Source: Seison nebaliae
Lineage: Eukaryota > Rotifera > Pararotatoria > Seisonacea > Seisonidae
Reading direction: 5' to 3'
Assembly: GCA_023231475.1 (NCBI GenBank)
Contig: JALJEE010002193.1
Location: 1 to 48,966 of the forward strand
Length of the DNA: 48,966 bases
Shown here: positions 11,801 to 21,322 of the stretch, in pieces
Numbering within the stretch: position 1 is the stretch's first letter
How the letters are laid out: each line of letters begins with the position of its first letter
Made by a program: the position numbers and the translations under genes
The notes under the pieces: generated by a model
The model's input: only the letters and a program-made list of their open reading frames with translations
Told to the model about the DNA's origin: nothing
The model's database searches: none

Positions 11801-12959
11801 GGAATCGTCAAATATCAAGTCATCTACAACATCTTCTACTATTGAATTATTCAACGGTGCATTATCGATTATTGAATCAATCACAAATTCATTTTCGATT
11901 GATGAATTATCTTCATTCTGATTTTTGATTGGGGAATCATCAAATATCAAATCATCTACAACTTCTTCTACTATTGAATTATTCACCAATTCATTCTCGA
12001 TTATTGAATTATCAATTGATTTATTTTCCATTATCGTATCGCTTAACGGTTCTTTCACCGGTTCTTTTTCCCTTATCGGGTCATTCACTGGTTCTTTTTC
12101 CATTATCACGTCATTTATCAGTTCCTTCTCGGTTATCGGATGATTTATCAGTTCCTTCTCTATTTTCGGGTCATTGATCGGAATGAGACGAAAGATAGGA
12201 ACTTTTGATTTCTTATTGGATTTTTCTTTGACAATCTGATCATCAGAAACAACATTTAAATTTTGATGTAGACTATCGTCATGATGGGAATCATCGTTTC
12301 GAATGAAGAGACGTTTCCTTTTTTTTTCGTTCTCCAATATCTCTTTTATTTTGCGGATTTTATTAATACAATTCCCATTCGGGTCGTCCCCTGTTAAATC
12401 AACTTCTTCTATATGAGTTATAGGAGTGAATGGAGTAACACTCTTATTTATGTCACTCCCAATATCTGTTATATCGGCGACCGTTTCTTCCTTTTCTGTC
12501 GTCTTCACACAATTCATATTATTAGTCGAATGAATTTTCATCTGTTAAGGTAAAGAATGAGGAAAATGAATAGTACAGAGAAATAACCTTATTCATCGAA
12601 TTACTTATGTCCATTCGATGCTTATCTGGCTCCTGAGTCTTTTCAACAAATGATCCTGTATTCAATAACTTCAATTTCATCCGTGTCTTCGGACTGTTAA
12701 TTGTATTGTTTCTTTCCACTTTCTTCTCTTCCTTCTTCTTTCTTCTATTCCTTCCACTTGTACAATTCTTTGTTGGAATTGATTTACGATAATTATTGCA
12801 ACGACGTTTCGGTCGAATCTCACTCTTTACTTCTTTTATAGTTTCATCATCCGAACTAATTGTTATAGTGCTACAATCAGAAAATATTCGTTTCCTCATA
12901 TTCGAATCTTCCCGATTGGCGTGAGGTCGCCTTTTTCTCAACGATCTTTTACTGACCAT
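7853..12959 (-). CDS. Very long nuclear protein with an ORC3-like C-terminal third
   Basis: Five exons (12959-12588, 12541-9572, 9526-9395, 9349-9212, 9154-7853), all joined in phase 0 through introns of 45-57 nt, give 1637 residues. Residues 1-124 are very basic, with RKRRPH at the start and KKKEEKK. About residues 150-850 are acidic and repetitive. A Lys/Arg-rich block follows, then a poly D/N/H run. From about residue 1010 the protein looks folded: KASFSLLCSVNEYDRIAV matches the ORC3 stretch TAALVLGVNVTDHDLTF, and MPIMIILHDVNAVHPEYL then HSIHIFALCTSSSNFYNKSI match the AAA+-like part of ORC3 (PPVVVILKDMESF, LIFGIATSPIIIHRL). These ORC3 strings are recalled, not searched. ORC3 belongs to the origin recognition complex and lacks a functional Walker A, as here. 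The usual ORC3 C-terminal half is absent, replaced by poly-Asn and a disordered tail. The exon chain is well supported; the family is tentative. Confidence 0.7.
8760..8830 (-). repeat. (ATT)n microsatellite coding poly-Asn
   Basis: An almost uninterrupted trinucleotide run in the last exon of the ORC3-like gene, read as about 25 Asn codons. Imperfect Asn-rich flanks extend it on both sides. Frames on other strands here are artefacts of the repeat. Confidence 0.9.
10080..10205 (-). repeat. Minisatellite coding a D/N/H-rich tract
   Basis: Degenerate 12-15 base units of the type atcatcatgatt and atcatcatggtt, read on the minus strand as repeated DDNNH and DDDNH units inside the ORC3-like gene. 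Open frames on the plus strand are shadows of it. Confidence 0.85.
11780..12180 (-). repeat. Tandem acidic repeats inside the ORC3-like gene
   Basis: Two copies of an approximately 50-residue unit are visible (NNSIVEEVVDDLIFDDS and NNSIVEDVVDDLIFDDS). They are preceded by shorter units of the type EKELINDPI. The DNA copies are similar too, so they arose by recent local duplication. Confidence 0.75.
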
Positions 12960-13489
12960 TTTTCCAATTATTAAATTTCTCTATTTAAACATGTGTCAAA
13001 ACGACAAATGTTTTAAGAAAAGGAAACTTTTAAACTCTTGTTGGCCCAAATTTGAAATTTATCGAACTTATCACTTTTCTCTCTCCTTCAAAGACAAAAC
13101 AACAAAATTTTCTTCTTTTTTCCACTAAATCTGCAAAGTAAATCTCCAGATCAAATCTCTGTAAGTTCACATGGGAAAAGGACGTTGAAAAACATTAACC
13201 AGAAATATAGATGAATCCAGTCACTCCTATTGTCTATTCTACACACACACACACACAGGTCCCACTTAACAACTGACGCCATATCTCTACTACTCATTAT
13301 TCAGTTGGACGCGTCACTAAAGGAATTGAATCGCCAAATTTTCATTTTCAAAGAGTGGATTTCTTTTGATGAAATGAAAACGTGGAAAAAACGAAATGAA
13401 AATTATTTCGTAAAATTTTCCAACGAATTTCGGTTGGAACAATGAAAATTTCGATTTTGCGCTCCATTTTTCGTCATTTACCTCGTCGT
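12960..13489. other. Spacer upstream of the ORC3-like gene
   Basis: AT-rich, with an (ac)n run near 13241-13258. It should contain the minus-strand promoter of the ORC3-like gene. I see no gene on the plus strand; the 71-codon frame at 13230 is not supported. Confidence 0.35.
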
Positions 13490-13900
13490 CTATAAAAGGA
13501 GGGGACGAATGTACGTAAATTTCAATATATACTTGTTAAAATTTTATTTTAAAGTTCTTTATTTGGGTTCTTTCCTTCCTAGCCCCCCTGTGCTTTCCAT
13601 ACATTCTGGGGGCTGGGAAGAGATATATTGTGCACGAGCCGTGCACAATATATTGAAGGACGTCGTGGTTTTCTAAAAACCTTCAATGGAGACGGCTATC
13701 TACTCATCCGTTGGCATGGTAACCATCGAGGAACGGCCGACAACCATGGATACCCAAGATACGATGGTTGGGAAGAGCATTGTCCTTCTCTTCAAGGGGA
13801 CAATCGGCCACTCTTCAGGTACACAAATACCACAATCGTCGCTCTCTGGATGATCCGAATGTGTACTCTACGTGGCTATTACTCTACAGAGTATTTACTA
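13490..13900 (+). other. Hairpin-rich GC-richer island, candidate structured RNA
   Basis: A TATA box (tataaaagg, 13491-13499) is followed by sequence clearly richer in G and C than its flanks. Two hairpins stand two bases apart. The first (13575-13620) has 13 pairs including one G-T and a 20-base loop. The second (13623-13653) has a perfect 14-base stem, atatattgtgcacg with its complement, and a 3-base loop. Further complementary pairs follow: ggttttct/aaaacc near 13668, aaccatcg/cgatggtt at about 13719-13769, and attgtcc/ggacaat at about 13780-13805. I do not recognise a U snRNA, SRP, RNase P or tRNA gene. A piece of an LTR or other mobile element is possible. The 150-codon frame here starts inside a hairpin and looks unlike protein. 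Confidence 0.35.
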
Positions 13901-14605
13901 TATTACTCTACAATTATCATATCTCTCTATCCAATTACCCGATTCTCGATAATTCGCTTAAATTTACATTTTAATTCATTATTAATAAATTTTCCTCACA
14001 TAAAATCTTTCTTCTATTTAAAATTTCTCTTTTATTTATTTAAATTATTCAAATCTTTATTTTTTCTAGTTCTTAATTAAAAAATAATTAATTGTTAAAT
14101 TAATTAACATATCACTCTAATATTTTTAAAAGATCTGATTTTTTAGAAGAGAAATTCGACAAATTTCATTCTCAATTTAATAATTACTAATAATTAAATG
14201 ATCTTTTCAATTATAGACAGTTCGAGTGTCTGAACTTACATCAGAAAGTAGAAAAGAATGTCTTCTGACCGTTAGACATCAACGGACTTTCGTTATCCAG
14301 TTATACTGCTTACTTCCCATAATAAGCTAAAATTTCGTTGGCATTTCAAATTTAAATTTTAAAGAGATTGAATTAAAAGTTAAGTTTTTTTTTAAAACTC
14401 AAATAATATTTTTTCCGACCTTTTTTTGAATAGAAGTATAGAGTGATAAAAGTTGATATAAAATTTCATCGTAATTAAGCATAATGTTCAACAAATGTTC
14501 TAATTGACCATTTACAAGTAAGTTTTTTGTTTTCCCACTAATCTGACATCATCCTAATTGTGAATATTTTTGGAGAAAACGTATTATAGTGGCAATCGAG
14601 AAGAT
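13901..14605. other. AT-rich spacer with a possible 5' UTR intron
   Basis: Very AT-rich to about 14500. A consensus donor (ACAA then GTAAGT at 14518) and an AG near 14574 would make a 57-base intron in the 5' UTR of the next gene. The frame upstream of ATG 14606 is closed by a stop at 14561-14563. Confidence 0.3.
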
Positions 14606-15472
14606 ATGCATGAAAAACGAAAAAATGTAACTTCTTCTGAAGAAGGTTCGTTGAAAAGGAAAAGTATCACAATTCAACAATATCAGAAGAATAATAGGAA
14701 GAAACGGAAAGATGAAGAGAAATCTCAGAAAAATGGTGAAAAGAAATCGACAGTCAGTTCGTCATCGTCGTCGTCGTCGAAAGATAAAGATAAAAGGAAA
14801 ATTCCAAATCCCAATGGAAATAGACGACGTCGAGGACTCTCATCTTGTTTAATGACAGAGGAGAAACTGAAAGCTATGAAGATTTTAAGAACTGAAGGAT
14901 CGTTGTATAACCATCAATTGTTGAAAGATAAACGACATGTACATTGGAATGACGATGTGAGTGTTATAGAAATTTCACCGACTAACTTCTGTCCACCACC
15001 CAAAAAAGAGAATCGGACACATTTGGAAATGATAAAAGAATATGACGTTTATGAATTGAGTCCGGATTATTTGGAATGGATGAAAGAAAATTTTGAGAAG
15101 TCGAAAAAAGATGCAGAAATGTCGAACGATCAAGTTTCATCATCGCTAGACATAGTTGAATATGAAGAAAAAGGTGAAGAAGGAAATCGATCTTTCGTTC
15201 AAATAGTTTTTGAGAAAATTTTCGAGAAAGACGAATCATTTTTAGACGAATGGTTCTCTGGGAAGAAAGATGAAAAAGATAAAAAAAAGACAAAAGTGAA
15301 AATCGATTATTCGGAAGAGATAATTCGTATCAATAAAATGATAAAAGATTGGAAAAAAGCTATGGAGAAGCGGAAGAATAAAAAGAAACAAATGAGGAAA
15401 TTAAAAAAAATTCATAAGAAACAAGAAAAAATGTCTTGTGAAGATGTTGATATGGAAATGAATGACAAATGA
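14606..15472 (+). CDS. Lys-rich, probably nuclear protein with a PP1-docking RVxF-type motif
   Basis: A single-exon frame of 288 residues from ATG 14606. The first 80 residues are basic with several nuclear-localisation-like runs (KNNRKKRKDEE, RNRRRRG-like) and a Ser run. At residues 109-118 KRHVHWNDDV fits the PP1 docking pattern R-x-V-x-W, followed by alternating hydrophobics (SVIEI), as in known PP1 regulators. The middle is acidic and the C-terminus (from about 235) is a Lys-rich predicted coiled coil. It is best read as a possible nuclear regulator or scaffold of protein phosphatase 1. The frame is coding-like, but the partner is inferred from a short motif only and I know no orthologue. 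Confidence 0.6.
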   Translation: MHEKRKNVTSSEEGSLKRKSITIQQYQKNNRKKRKDEEKSQKNGEKKSTVSSSSSSSSKDKDKRKIPNPNGNRRRRGLSSCLMTEEKLKAMKILRTEGSLYNHQLLKDKRHVHWNDDVSVIEISPTNFCPPPKKENRTHLEMIKEYDVYELSPDYLEWMKENFEKSKKDAEMSNDQVSSSLDIVEYEEKGEEGNRSFVQIVFEKIFEKDESFLDEWFSGKKDEKDKKKTKVKIDYSEEIIRINKMIKDWKKAMEKRKNKKKQMRKLKKIHKKQEKMSCEDVDMEMNDK

Positions 15473-16377
15473 GTCATACGTTAATTGGAGGAAATATGAG
15501 AAATAGTTATAAATAATTTCTTTATAAATTTTCGAAAATTATTTTTATGTTTTTCTTTCAAAAATCTAATTTTATTATTCATTTTCATTCTTTTCAATCA
15601 CCCCAGAACAGAGAAGAGACGAAGTGAAATTTGAAAAAGTTTCAATAATGAATCAAATCCAATTATGTCGACCATCAATTTCATCAATAATTCGATCTAA
15701 AATTCTACGACATGTATTCCACAACTTTCTCGAGAAGCGTTTATCGCATGTTATTTTATTAATAATTTTTCATAATTCATTTCCGTTTCGATGATATTAT
15801 TTGAAAAAAAAATTTAAGAGAAAACTAAAAACATTCTCCAATATCTTCTTTTTAACAATTGACATGTATTACGTCAGAAAATATGGTTTTGATTTTTCAT
15901 AAATATTGTAAGCTTGAAAAGAATTGTTTATTCCATCTCTCCAAATAATATAAGGTGTCAATCTCATTGAATATTGTTCTGGATTTCATCGAACCTTCTC
16001 AAACAATTTTTTCGTTGGGAAACTTAAAAATTTTTTTTCCGTTTTTCACATGATTTGTCAGGTCTGAAATTTTTTCTGATTTTGTACATTCGATCTGATG
16101 TTTTTAGTTCGTTCGGTCGTTTCTTCATTTCTATGTTTCTGACGATGGTGAAAATGGTTGTGGGAAATGGAAGAAATTTGTTCATTTTTTTTTTAAATTT
16201 TAATTTCTCATTCTCTTCCTGTTCCTGAAGTTGAGTCATTTGAAACGATTCCTTAACATTATCAACAATATTTTGGAAGTGTGCTATGTGCTACAAATGA
16301 TTGATTTGTTTCAATGGATCGATTTATTTTCATGTGGGAGATTATTTGAAAAGAACGACGACTCAAATTTCCATATT
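15473..16377. other. Spacer
   Basis: AT-rich, with no gene I can support on either strand. It should contain the 3' UTR of the Lys-rich gene and the promoter of the peptide gene. Confidence 0.35.
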
Positions 16378-16884
16378 ATGTCACTGATGAAATGGAGAAA
16401 TTTGAAAACATCGAAATTCTTTTCCATTCTCGTTTATCTGATGTTGTTGTTCGAGAAAGTGATCTCGTCTTTCGACGATGTTAATGATGGAAGTGAACGA
16501 AGTGGTAACGATGTGGATTTGTTAGGAAATTTATTTGGTGATAATATTGATCGTTCAAATCGTTCGAAATCAACAAAGAGAGAAATCGATTCGATGAATT
16601 GTCATGAACAATTCGAAGAACGACTGAAAAAAGTGAAATGTGATAGATTAATATTGTGTGAAAAATGTAGGAGGATAATGAGAAGAAATGAGACGGAACA
16701 ATTTTATGATCATCATACAAAGTTCTCGAAAATTTCTTAGTTCAATTTCATCATTTCATTTTTCAGCATTCTACATTTTGATAAAAGTTGTTCGTTCGGA
16801 AGTGAGCATTTGAAGAACGTGATTAAATGGAACATATTCACTCCAATCATACATGATGATTGGACATTCAATAGAAAGGAATGA
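16378..16884 (+). CDS. Small secreted Cys-containing protein, peptide-precursor-like
   Basis: ATG 16378 opens with a signal peptide (about residues 1-30; core FFSILVYLMLLF). An acidic propeptide leads to a dibasic KR at 67-68, the site type used by prohormone convertases. The part after it has Cys 75, 88, 94 and 97, the last two as CEKC. The frame stops at 16740 (120 residues). I prefer a spliced form: exon 16378-16721, a 45-base intron with a GTT donor and a ttttcag acceptor, and exon 16767-16884. This gives 153 residues and a fifth Cys, and places AATAAA (16907-16912) 23 bases after the stop. CxxC downstream of a dibasic site loosely recalls ion-transport/CHH peptides, but the Cys spacing does not fit that family. 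Function unknown. Confidence 0.5.
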
Positions 16885-17076
16885 AAGAAGAAATCAAATT
16901 AATAGAAATAAAACTTAAACAAAATTTTTGTTCAAACAATTTTTTTTTATTGTGCTTGCTGTTGTTCTTATTGTTGTTGTTGTATGAGAATAGAAATTAA
17001 ATAATTTTAATAAGTTTTTCTTCTTATTCCGACAAGAAAGGAATGTTCATGGAAATTTTTCCAGATTGATTTCAAT

Positions 17077-17583
17077 TTAATCGTAAACCGGTTGGAATTT
17101 TGATTTCGGTTTACTAAATTTATTCTGATCTTCTTTATCCCTTTTCTGAAATTCCTTCTTCTTCGCTGACGATATGTTTTGGTTCCTTAACTTCGTTTGA
17201 ATGTCCTTCACATGACTTTCATGTTCGGCAATTTTGTGAAGTTTCTTCTCCATTTCACGACGTCGCGCTTTCTCGTATTGTCGATCTCTTTCTTGTAATT
17301 CTTCTAACGAAGCCATTGATCGACGCTAAGTGAAATGAGGAGAATGAAAAACGAAGAAACATTTGAAAAATTTAACTCTTTCTTCATATTCGACGGCTTT
17401 CTTCCTAATCACGGTGGGTACTCGTACATTCGCCTCCTTCTCATCCTTAACAATTTCGAAAGCAGTACTACGTGACGTCTCACAACCACTTCGATTACCG
17501 TAACCAGATAATGGTCTGACACATAGCCGTTCTGAATCGAATTGGCTTCGTGCTGCCTCATCAAGTAAATCGGAATGATTCAT
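17077..17583 (-). CDS. Small charged coiled-coil protein, function unknown
   Basis: Exons 17583-17377 and 17325-17077 join in phase 0 through a 51-base intron to 151 residues. The N-terminal half is polar (MNHSDLLDEAARSQ) and has a conserved-looking core (VRVPTVIRKKAVEYEER). The second half is a heptad-like helix rich in Glu, Arg and Lys (MASLEELQERDRQYEKARRR), and the end is Lys-rich. There is no signal peptide, membrane segment or catalytic motif. AATAAA lies 126 bases downstream (16946-16951, minus strand). It converges on the peptide gene, and the two 3' ends almost meet. I do not recognise the family; a small cytoplasmic or nuclear adaptor is a guess. Confidence 0.6.
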
Positions 17584-20565
17584 GTCGAGTATATCTCCCT
17601 TTTCGTTACACTAATTGCAACGAAAATCAATAATGATGTGATGGGAAGAAGACGAATGGAATGATTTATTGAATCGGAAGAAAATCTGATTGAAGAAGAA
17701 AAAAAATTTAGAAATTAGAAGACGATTTATGTCCATCAGTCAATTGGACACATAAATTTGGGAACAGTAGAATAATTCAATTCCATAATCATAAAGTTAT
17801 TGATAGAGAATGATAAGGAAAAGATTGGAAGAAGGAAATTTATTTTTTCTATCAAAAAATAATATTCATCATCTTCTTCCATGTTTTCGTCATGGGGAAA
17901 AGAAGAGAAATAGAGTAAATCGACAAATAATAAATAGAATAGAATATCGACGATTACAATTTCCTGGGAATTTGATCTGAATGAATCAAAATGCAAATTT
18001 CTTTCTCTTGAATTTTTGTGACAGATGTGGAGTCATCTGCTTGACTCACATATCTGTGGAATAGCTTTCAAGTGCTACAATATTTCTCAGACAATAATTG
18101 ATAACAAAATTATTCGTTATTTTTTTTCCTTCCTTCCTTCCAATAAAGAGCAATATGTCTGATTAATATTTGTCCTAAAGATAATTTAAGTAGTTCTCAT
18201 TAATATAATTCTGCATTCCAATTTACTCGAACCATTTCTTTTTATAAACAATTATTACTCATCATTAATGATTCATCATCAAATTCTACTTGCATTAGAG
18301 ATCTCCTTTCTTTTTATCAGGTGCATCAATCGAACTCCTTGTCAATAATAGACTAAAATAGACACTAAACTACTTAGACTACCATATGAATGGAACAATT
18401 GAAGAAGGAGAAGTATGTTTTGGGGAAGTAGTTTGAGAAGAAGAAAAATTGAGAAAAATCAAAATTGTTTGGGAATTATCAAATCGAAGAAATATTAATA
18501 AGTTTATAAAGAATTCCATTTCTAATAAGTTTCATAAGGAAATTTCATTACATTTCATGATGGTTGCATTTCAACTCATTTCTTTAATCGATCATTTAAC
18601 GAGAAGTTGAAGTTCTCCAATTTCCAACATGATAGGAATCGAACGAATAATCGATAGGAGAAAGGACTCGGGTGTATTGCATTGGGTTCGAAAGGAGAAA
18701 TGTGTTAAAAAAAAGAAGGAATTATGAATACGAAACTATTGAAATACTTTACCATTTCTACAGTTGTAGTCATCGCGACATAATTTATATGTTATGGTTT
18801 CCATTTCAAATTCTGCTTTTCATTCCTCTATTTTCTACTCCAGCAGTTACCATCTAACACATATATTTATGGAGAGAGTTCGAATTTGCTCTTCATCGTT
18901 CGATATCGAGAAAATTTCTTATTATTCTTCTCATTCCTTACTTCTTCCTTTCAAATAAATTGCTGATTAAAACATCTCCAGCGATCTGATGCCATTGCAA
19001 TCTGCTCCATGTATGGACAGTCCACAATTCTCAATATTTCCATCTCATCACTCACAACTCGGTTCGGTCTCAATTTGGCCGAACCGGAGATTTATTTAAA
19101 AACATTCGTAATTAATTCCTCGAAATTCTCTCTTCTTTTCACCTTCTCTCTCAATGGACAATTAACTTCCTTCCATAACATTCCATTTCCCCATTATTCA
19201 TTGGCCATATTTAATACTTTATCGTAAACGATCAAAATAAATGGGAAGGAGTTTCTAACGGAAACCTCTTAAAATTTCTTCTATTTATAACTGAAAATAA
19301 CTGTTTCTACTCTGACTCATATCTAACATTTGCTATGAAAGAATTCCAATTATTTTCGAATAATTTGATTAGTCGGAAGAAATATATATCATAAAAAATT
19401 TTCAATTACTCTAATTAGGTGGAAAAGAAATAAAGATAAATTTATGACTCCTTAAAGCTTTTCAATATCGTCACTGGAACGGTTATGTCATTAATAAGTT
19501 CTTTGCCAAAAATGACATCCCTTCAACAACATTTCCTCATACAAAATCATTCATGACCAAATAAGTTTGCAAGATCCTTATTGATTTTTTCTTTTCTAAA
19601 CTTCCAAAATATTTTTTAACTTTCCTAATAACTTAACAACTGTCCTTGTCCACTACATTTCACTAAATATTTAAATTATATCGGAATTTTCTCAATAATA
19701 TCTCATTTACTCTAACGTACTATGATTCTCATGGTTATACAGAAACCCTTTAAAAAAATTGTTCTTCCTTAATTCTTTTGGAATTTTTCAACGGGAAACT
19801 TATTTCATTTACGCAAAGCATCGAAAACAACAAAGTTTTTAGTAAAAACTTTTTACTGAATTTTCAAATAGTCAATAGTTTCAGTTTTAACTTCATTCAT
19901 TTAAATTTTTCTGTTATTAAGGAAGATTTGAAATAGTTTCAGAAAAATGGTCGACGAGGAAACCGAATTGAAATGAATTATTCGTTCTAAAATTTGCGTT
20001 GATAAACCTCATTGAAAACCATTTTATTATATATTACTATATAATAGAAATATTAAAAATAAAACTGCAATCGATATAAAATTAAAATTGGATATAAAAT
20101 TTTCAAGCAAATCGAGGAAATGTTGAGTGAAGTTCCTATTAAGTCATAATGTCACAATCAATTAATTCTTGATATTCTATATAATAGACTGACAAATTTA
20201 AGAGTTAAAATTTCGATGTCTTAGTACACCGTCCTTCAAATTCAATTTTAATTAAAATGGGAATCGATGAAGAATACATCACTAGTAAGAATGACAATGT
20301 TGGTTATGTCGGGAGTTATAGATGTATATTGCAAAATATCCAACTTACTTGACTAAAATTAACCAAATTATTTTCTCGGATTTTTAATTTTGAATTATTT
20401 CTCGAAGTATTTTAGGAGCTGTGGTGCGCTACGCACGGTAGGAAAGGTAAGCCTAAACGCACGCTAAAGATAACAATTGTCTTCTTCTAAATAAATATTC
20501 TTCCTAAACTGTCTCACGTATATCTTAAGATCCGTTATGCATAACAGAACTAGAAAAAATTTTAA
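17584..20565. other. Large gene-poor spacer
   Basis: About 3 kb without a supported gene. Frames at 17736-17996, 18672-18857 and 19009-19227 lack coding character. The notable items are a 66-base imperfect hairpin at 18007-18072 and an approximately 10-base inverted repeat at about 19052-19087. Confidence 0.4.
18007..18072. ncRNA. 66-base imperfect hairpin, microRNA-precursor-like
   Basis: From base to tip the arms pair as cttgaa/ttcaag, acagat/atctgt and gagtca/tgactc, with small bulges and a 6-base loop. The size and bulged stem suit an animal pre-miRNA. No seed family is recognised and expression is unknown. Confidence 0.2.
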
Positions 20566-20570
20566 AAATT

Positions 20571-20926
20571 TGTAATCAGTCAAAGTCATATGTGTTCAGT
20601 CAAAGTCACATAAGAATCCCAGATGATACTAAACGACGCATCAACTAATAAAGTATGCAACATCATAACGGACAATAAATCAAAGATAAAGAAGCCAGGA
20701 CAAACACGCAAAGAATGTGAAAATAGGTCCAACGGACCAACGGCCAGCCGATGGATCATAATTAGTAGGTCGGAACAATCAAAGGCAAGACTATATAAGC
20801 AGCGCGCGGATTAAGAAAGATCGAGCTTGAACACAGTTATCTCCTTTACGAGAACCGTCTCAATTTCATTATAATTATAAATTCCTATTTAGCCTAATAA
20901 ATAATTTCCCTTTCAGCACGCTTACA
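20571..20926 (+). mobile_element. Solo LTR of a retrotransposon (fossil), 356 bases
   Basis: Ends TGTAATC and GCTTACA (inverted TGTAA/TTACA). It is flanked by a 5-base target duplication aaatt on both sides (20566-20570 and 20927-20931). Inside are a TATA box (tatataa, 20792-20798), a polyadenylation signal AATAAA (20896-20901) and a U3 direct repeat cagtcaaagtca at 20577-20588 and 20597-20608. These parts in this order define an LTR with U3, R and U5. No internal region or second LTR is present, so it is a solo copy left by recombination. Intact ends and matching duplications suggest it is not old. The family (Ty3, Bel-Pao or Copia) cannot be told. Confidence 0.8.
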
Positions 20927-20931
20927 AAATT

Positions 20932-21322
20932 ATCAAATTTTTATTTGAAGAAAAATGAATTATAAGTTTTACACTTTCAAATGTGGTGATTTACTTTAGT
21001 ATCCACTTGTATATTCAAATAATTAATTGATGTGGACTATGGACCGAATATAAGTGTTCTCAAATAATTTCTAATAACTTTCGAACAATCAATAGTTTCT
21101 ATCAATTCCATAAATATTAAGTTTGTTTTCCATATGTTTGGTAATTCCAAAGTTTTTATCAGATTCCAAATTTATTCAAAACTTTCGACAAATTGGAAAA
21201 TTCAGTTATTTTGTTTCTTTCATAGAAAATTTTCATAGAATATGTGAATGAAATAAAATGTCTGATATAAAATACTTTGAAATTTAAATCGGGATAAAAT
21301 CGTACACTATTTTCCAGTACTT
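20932..21322. other. Spacer and 3' UTR of the glucose-6-phosphatase gene
   Basis: AT-rich. TTTATT at 21171-21176 is an AATAAA signal on the minus strand and probably ends the glucose-6-phosphatase transcript. Confidence 0.45.

Noticed and set aside
13628-14080. 150-codon plus-strand frame
   Set aside because: It begins inside a perfect hairpin, has no recognisable domain and runs into AT-rich sequence coding only hydrophobic filler.
16378-16884. Ion-transport/CHH peptide identity for the secreted Cys peptide
   Set aside because: Dibasic site and CxxC are suggestive, but spacing of the other Cys and their number (five) do not fit the six-Cys family.
17736-17996. 86-codon minus-strand frame
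   Set aside because: Hydrophobic low-complexity translation with no signal, motif or splice partner.
20623-20814. 63-codon plus-strand frame
   Set aside because: It lies inside the solo LTR; LTRs do not normally code and the frame covers the U3 promoter.
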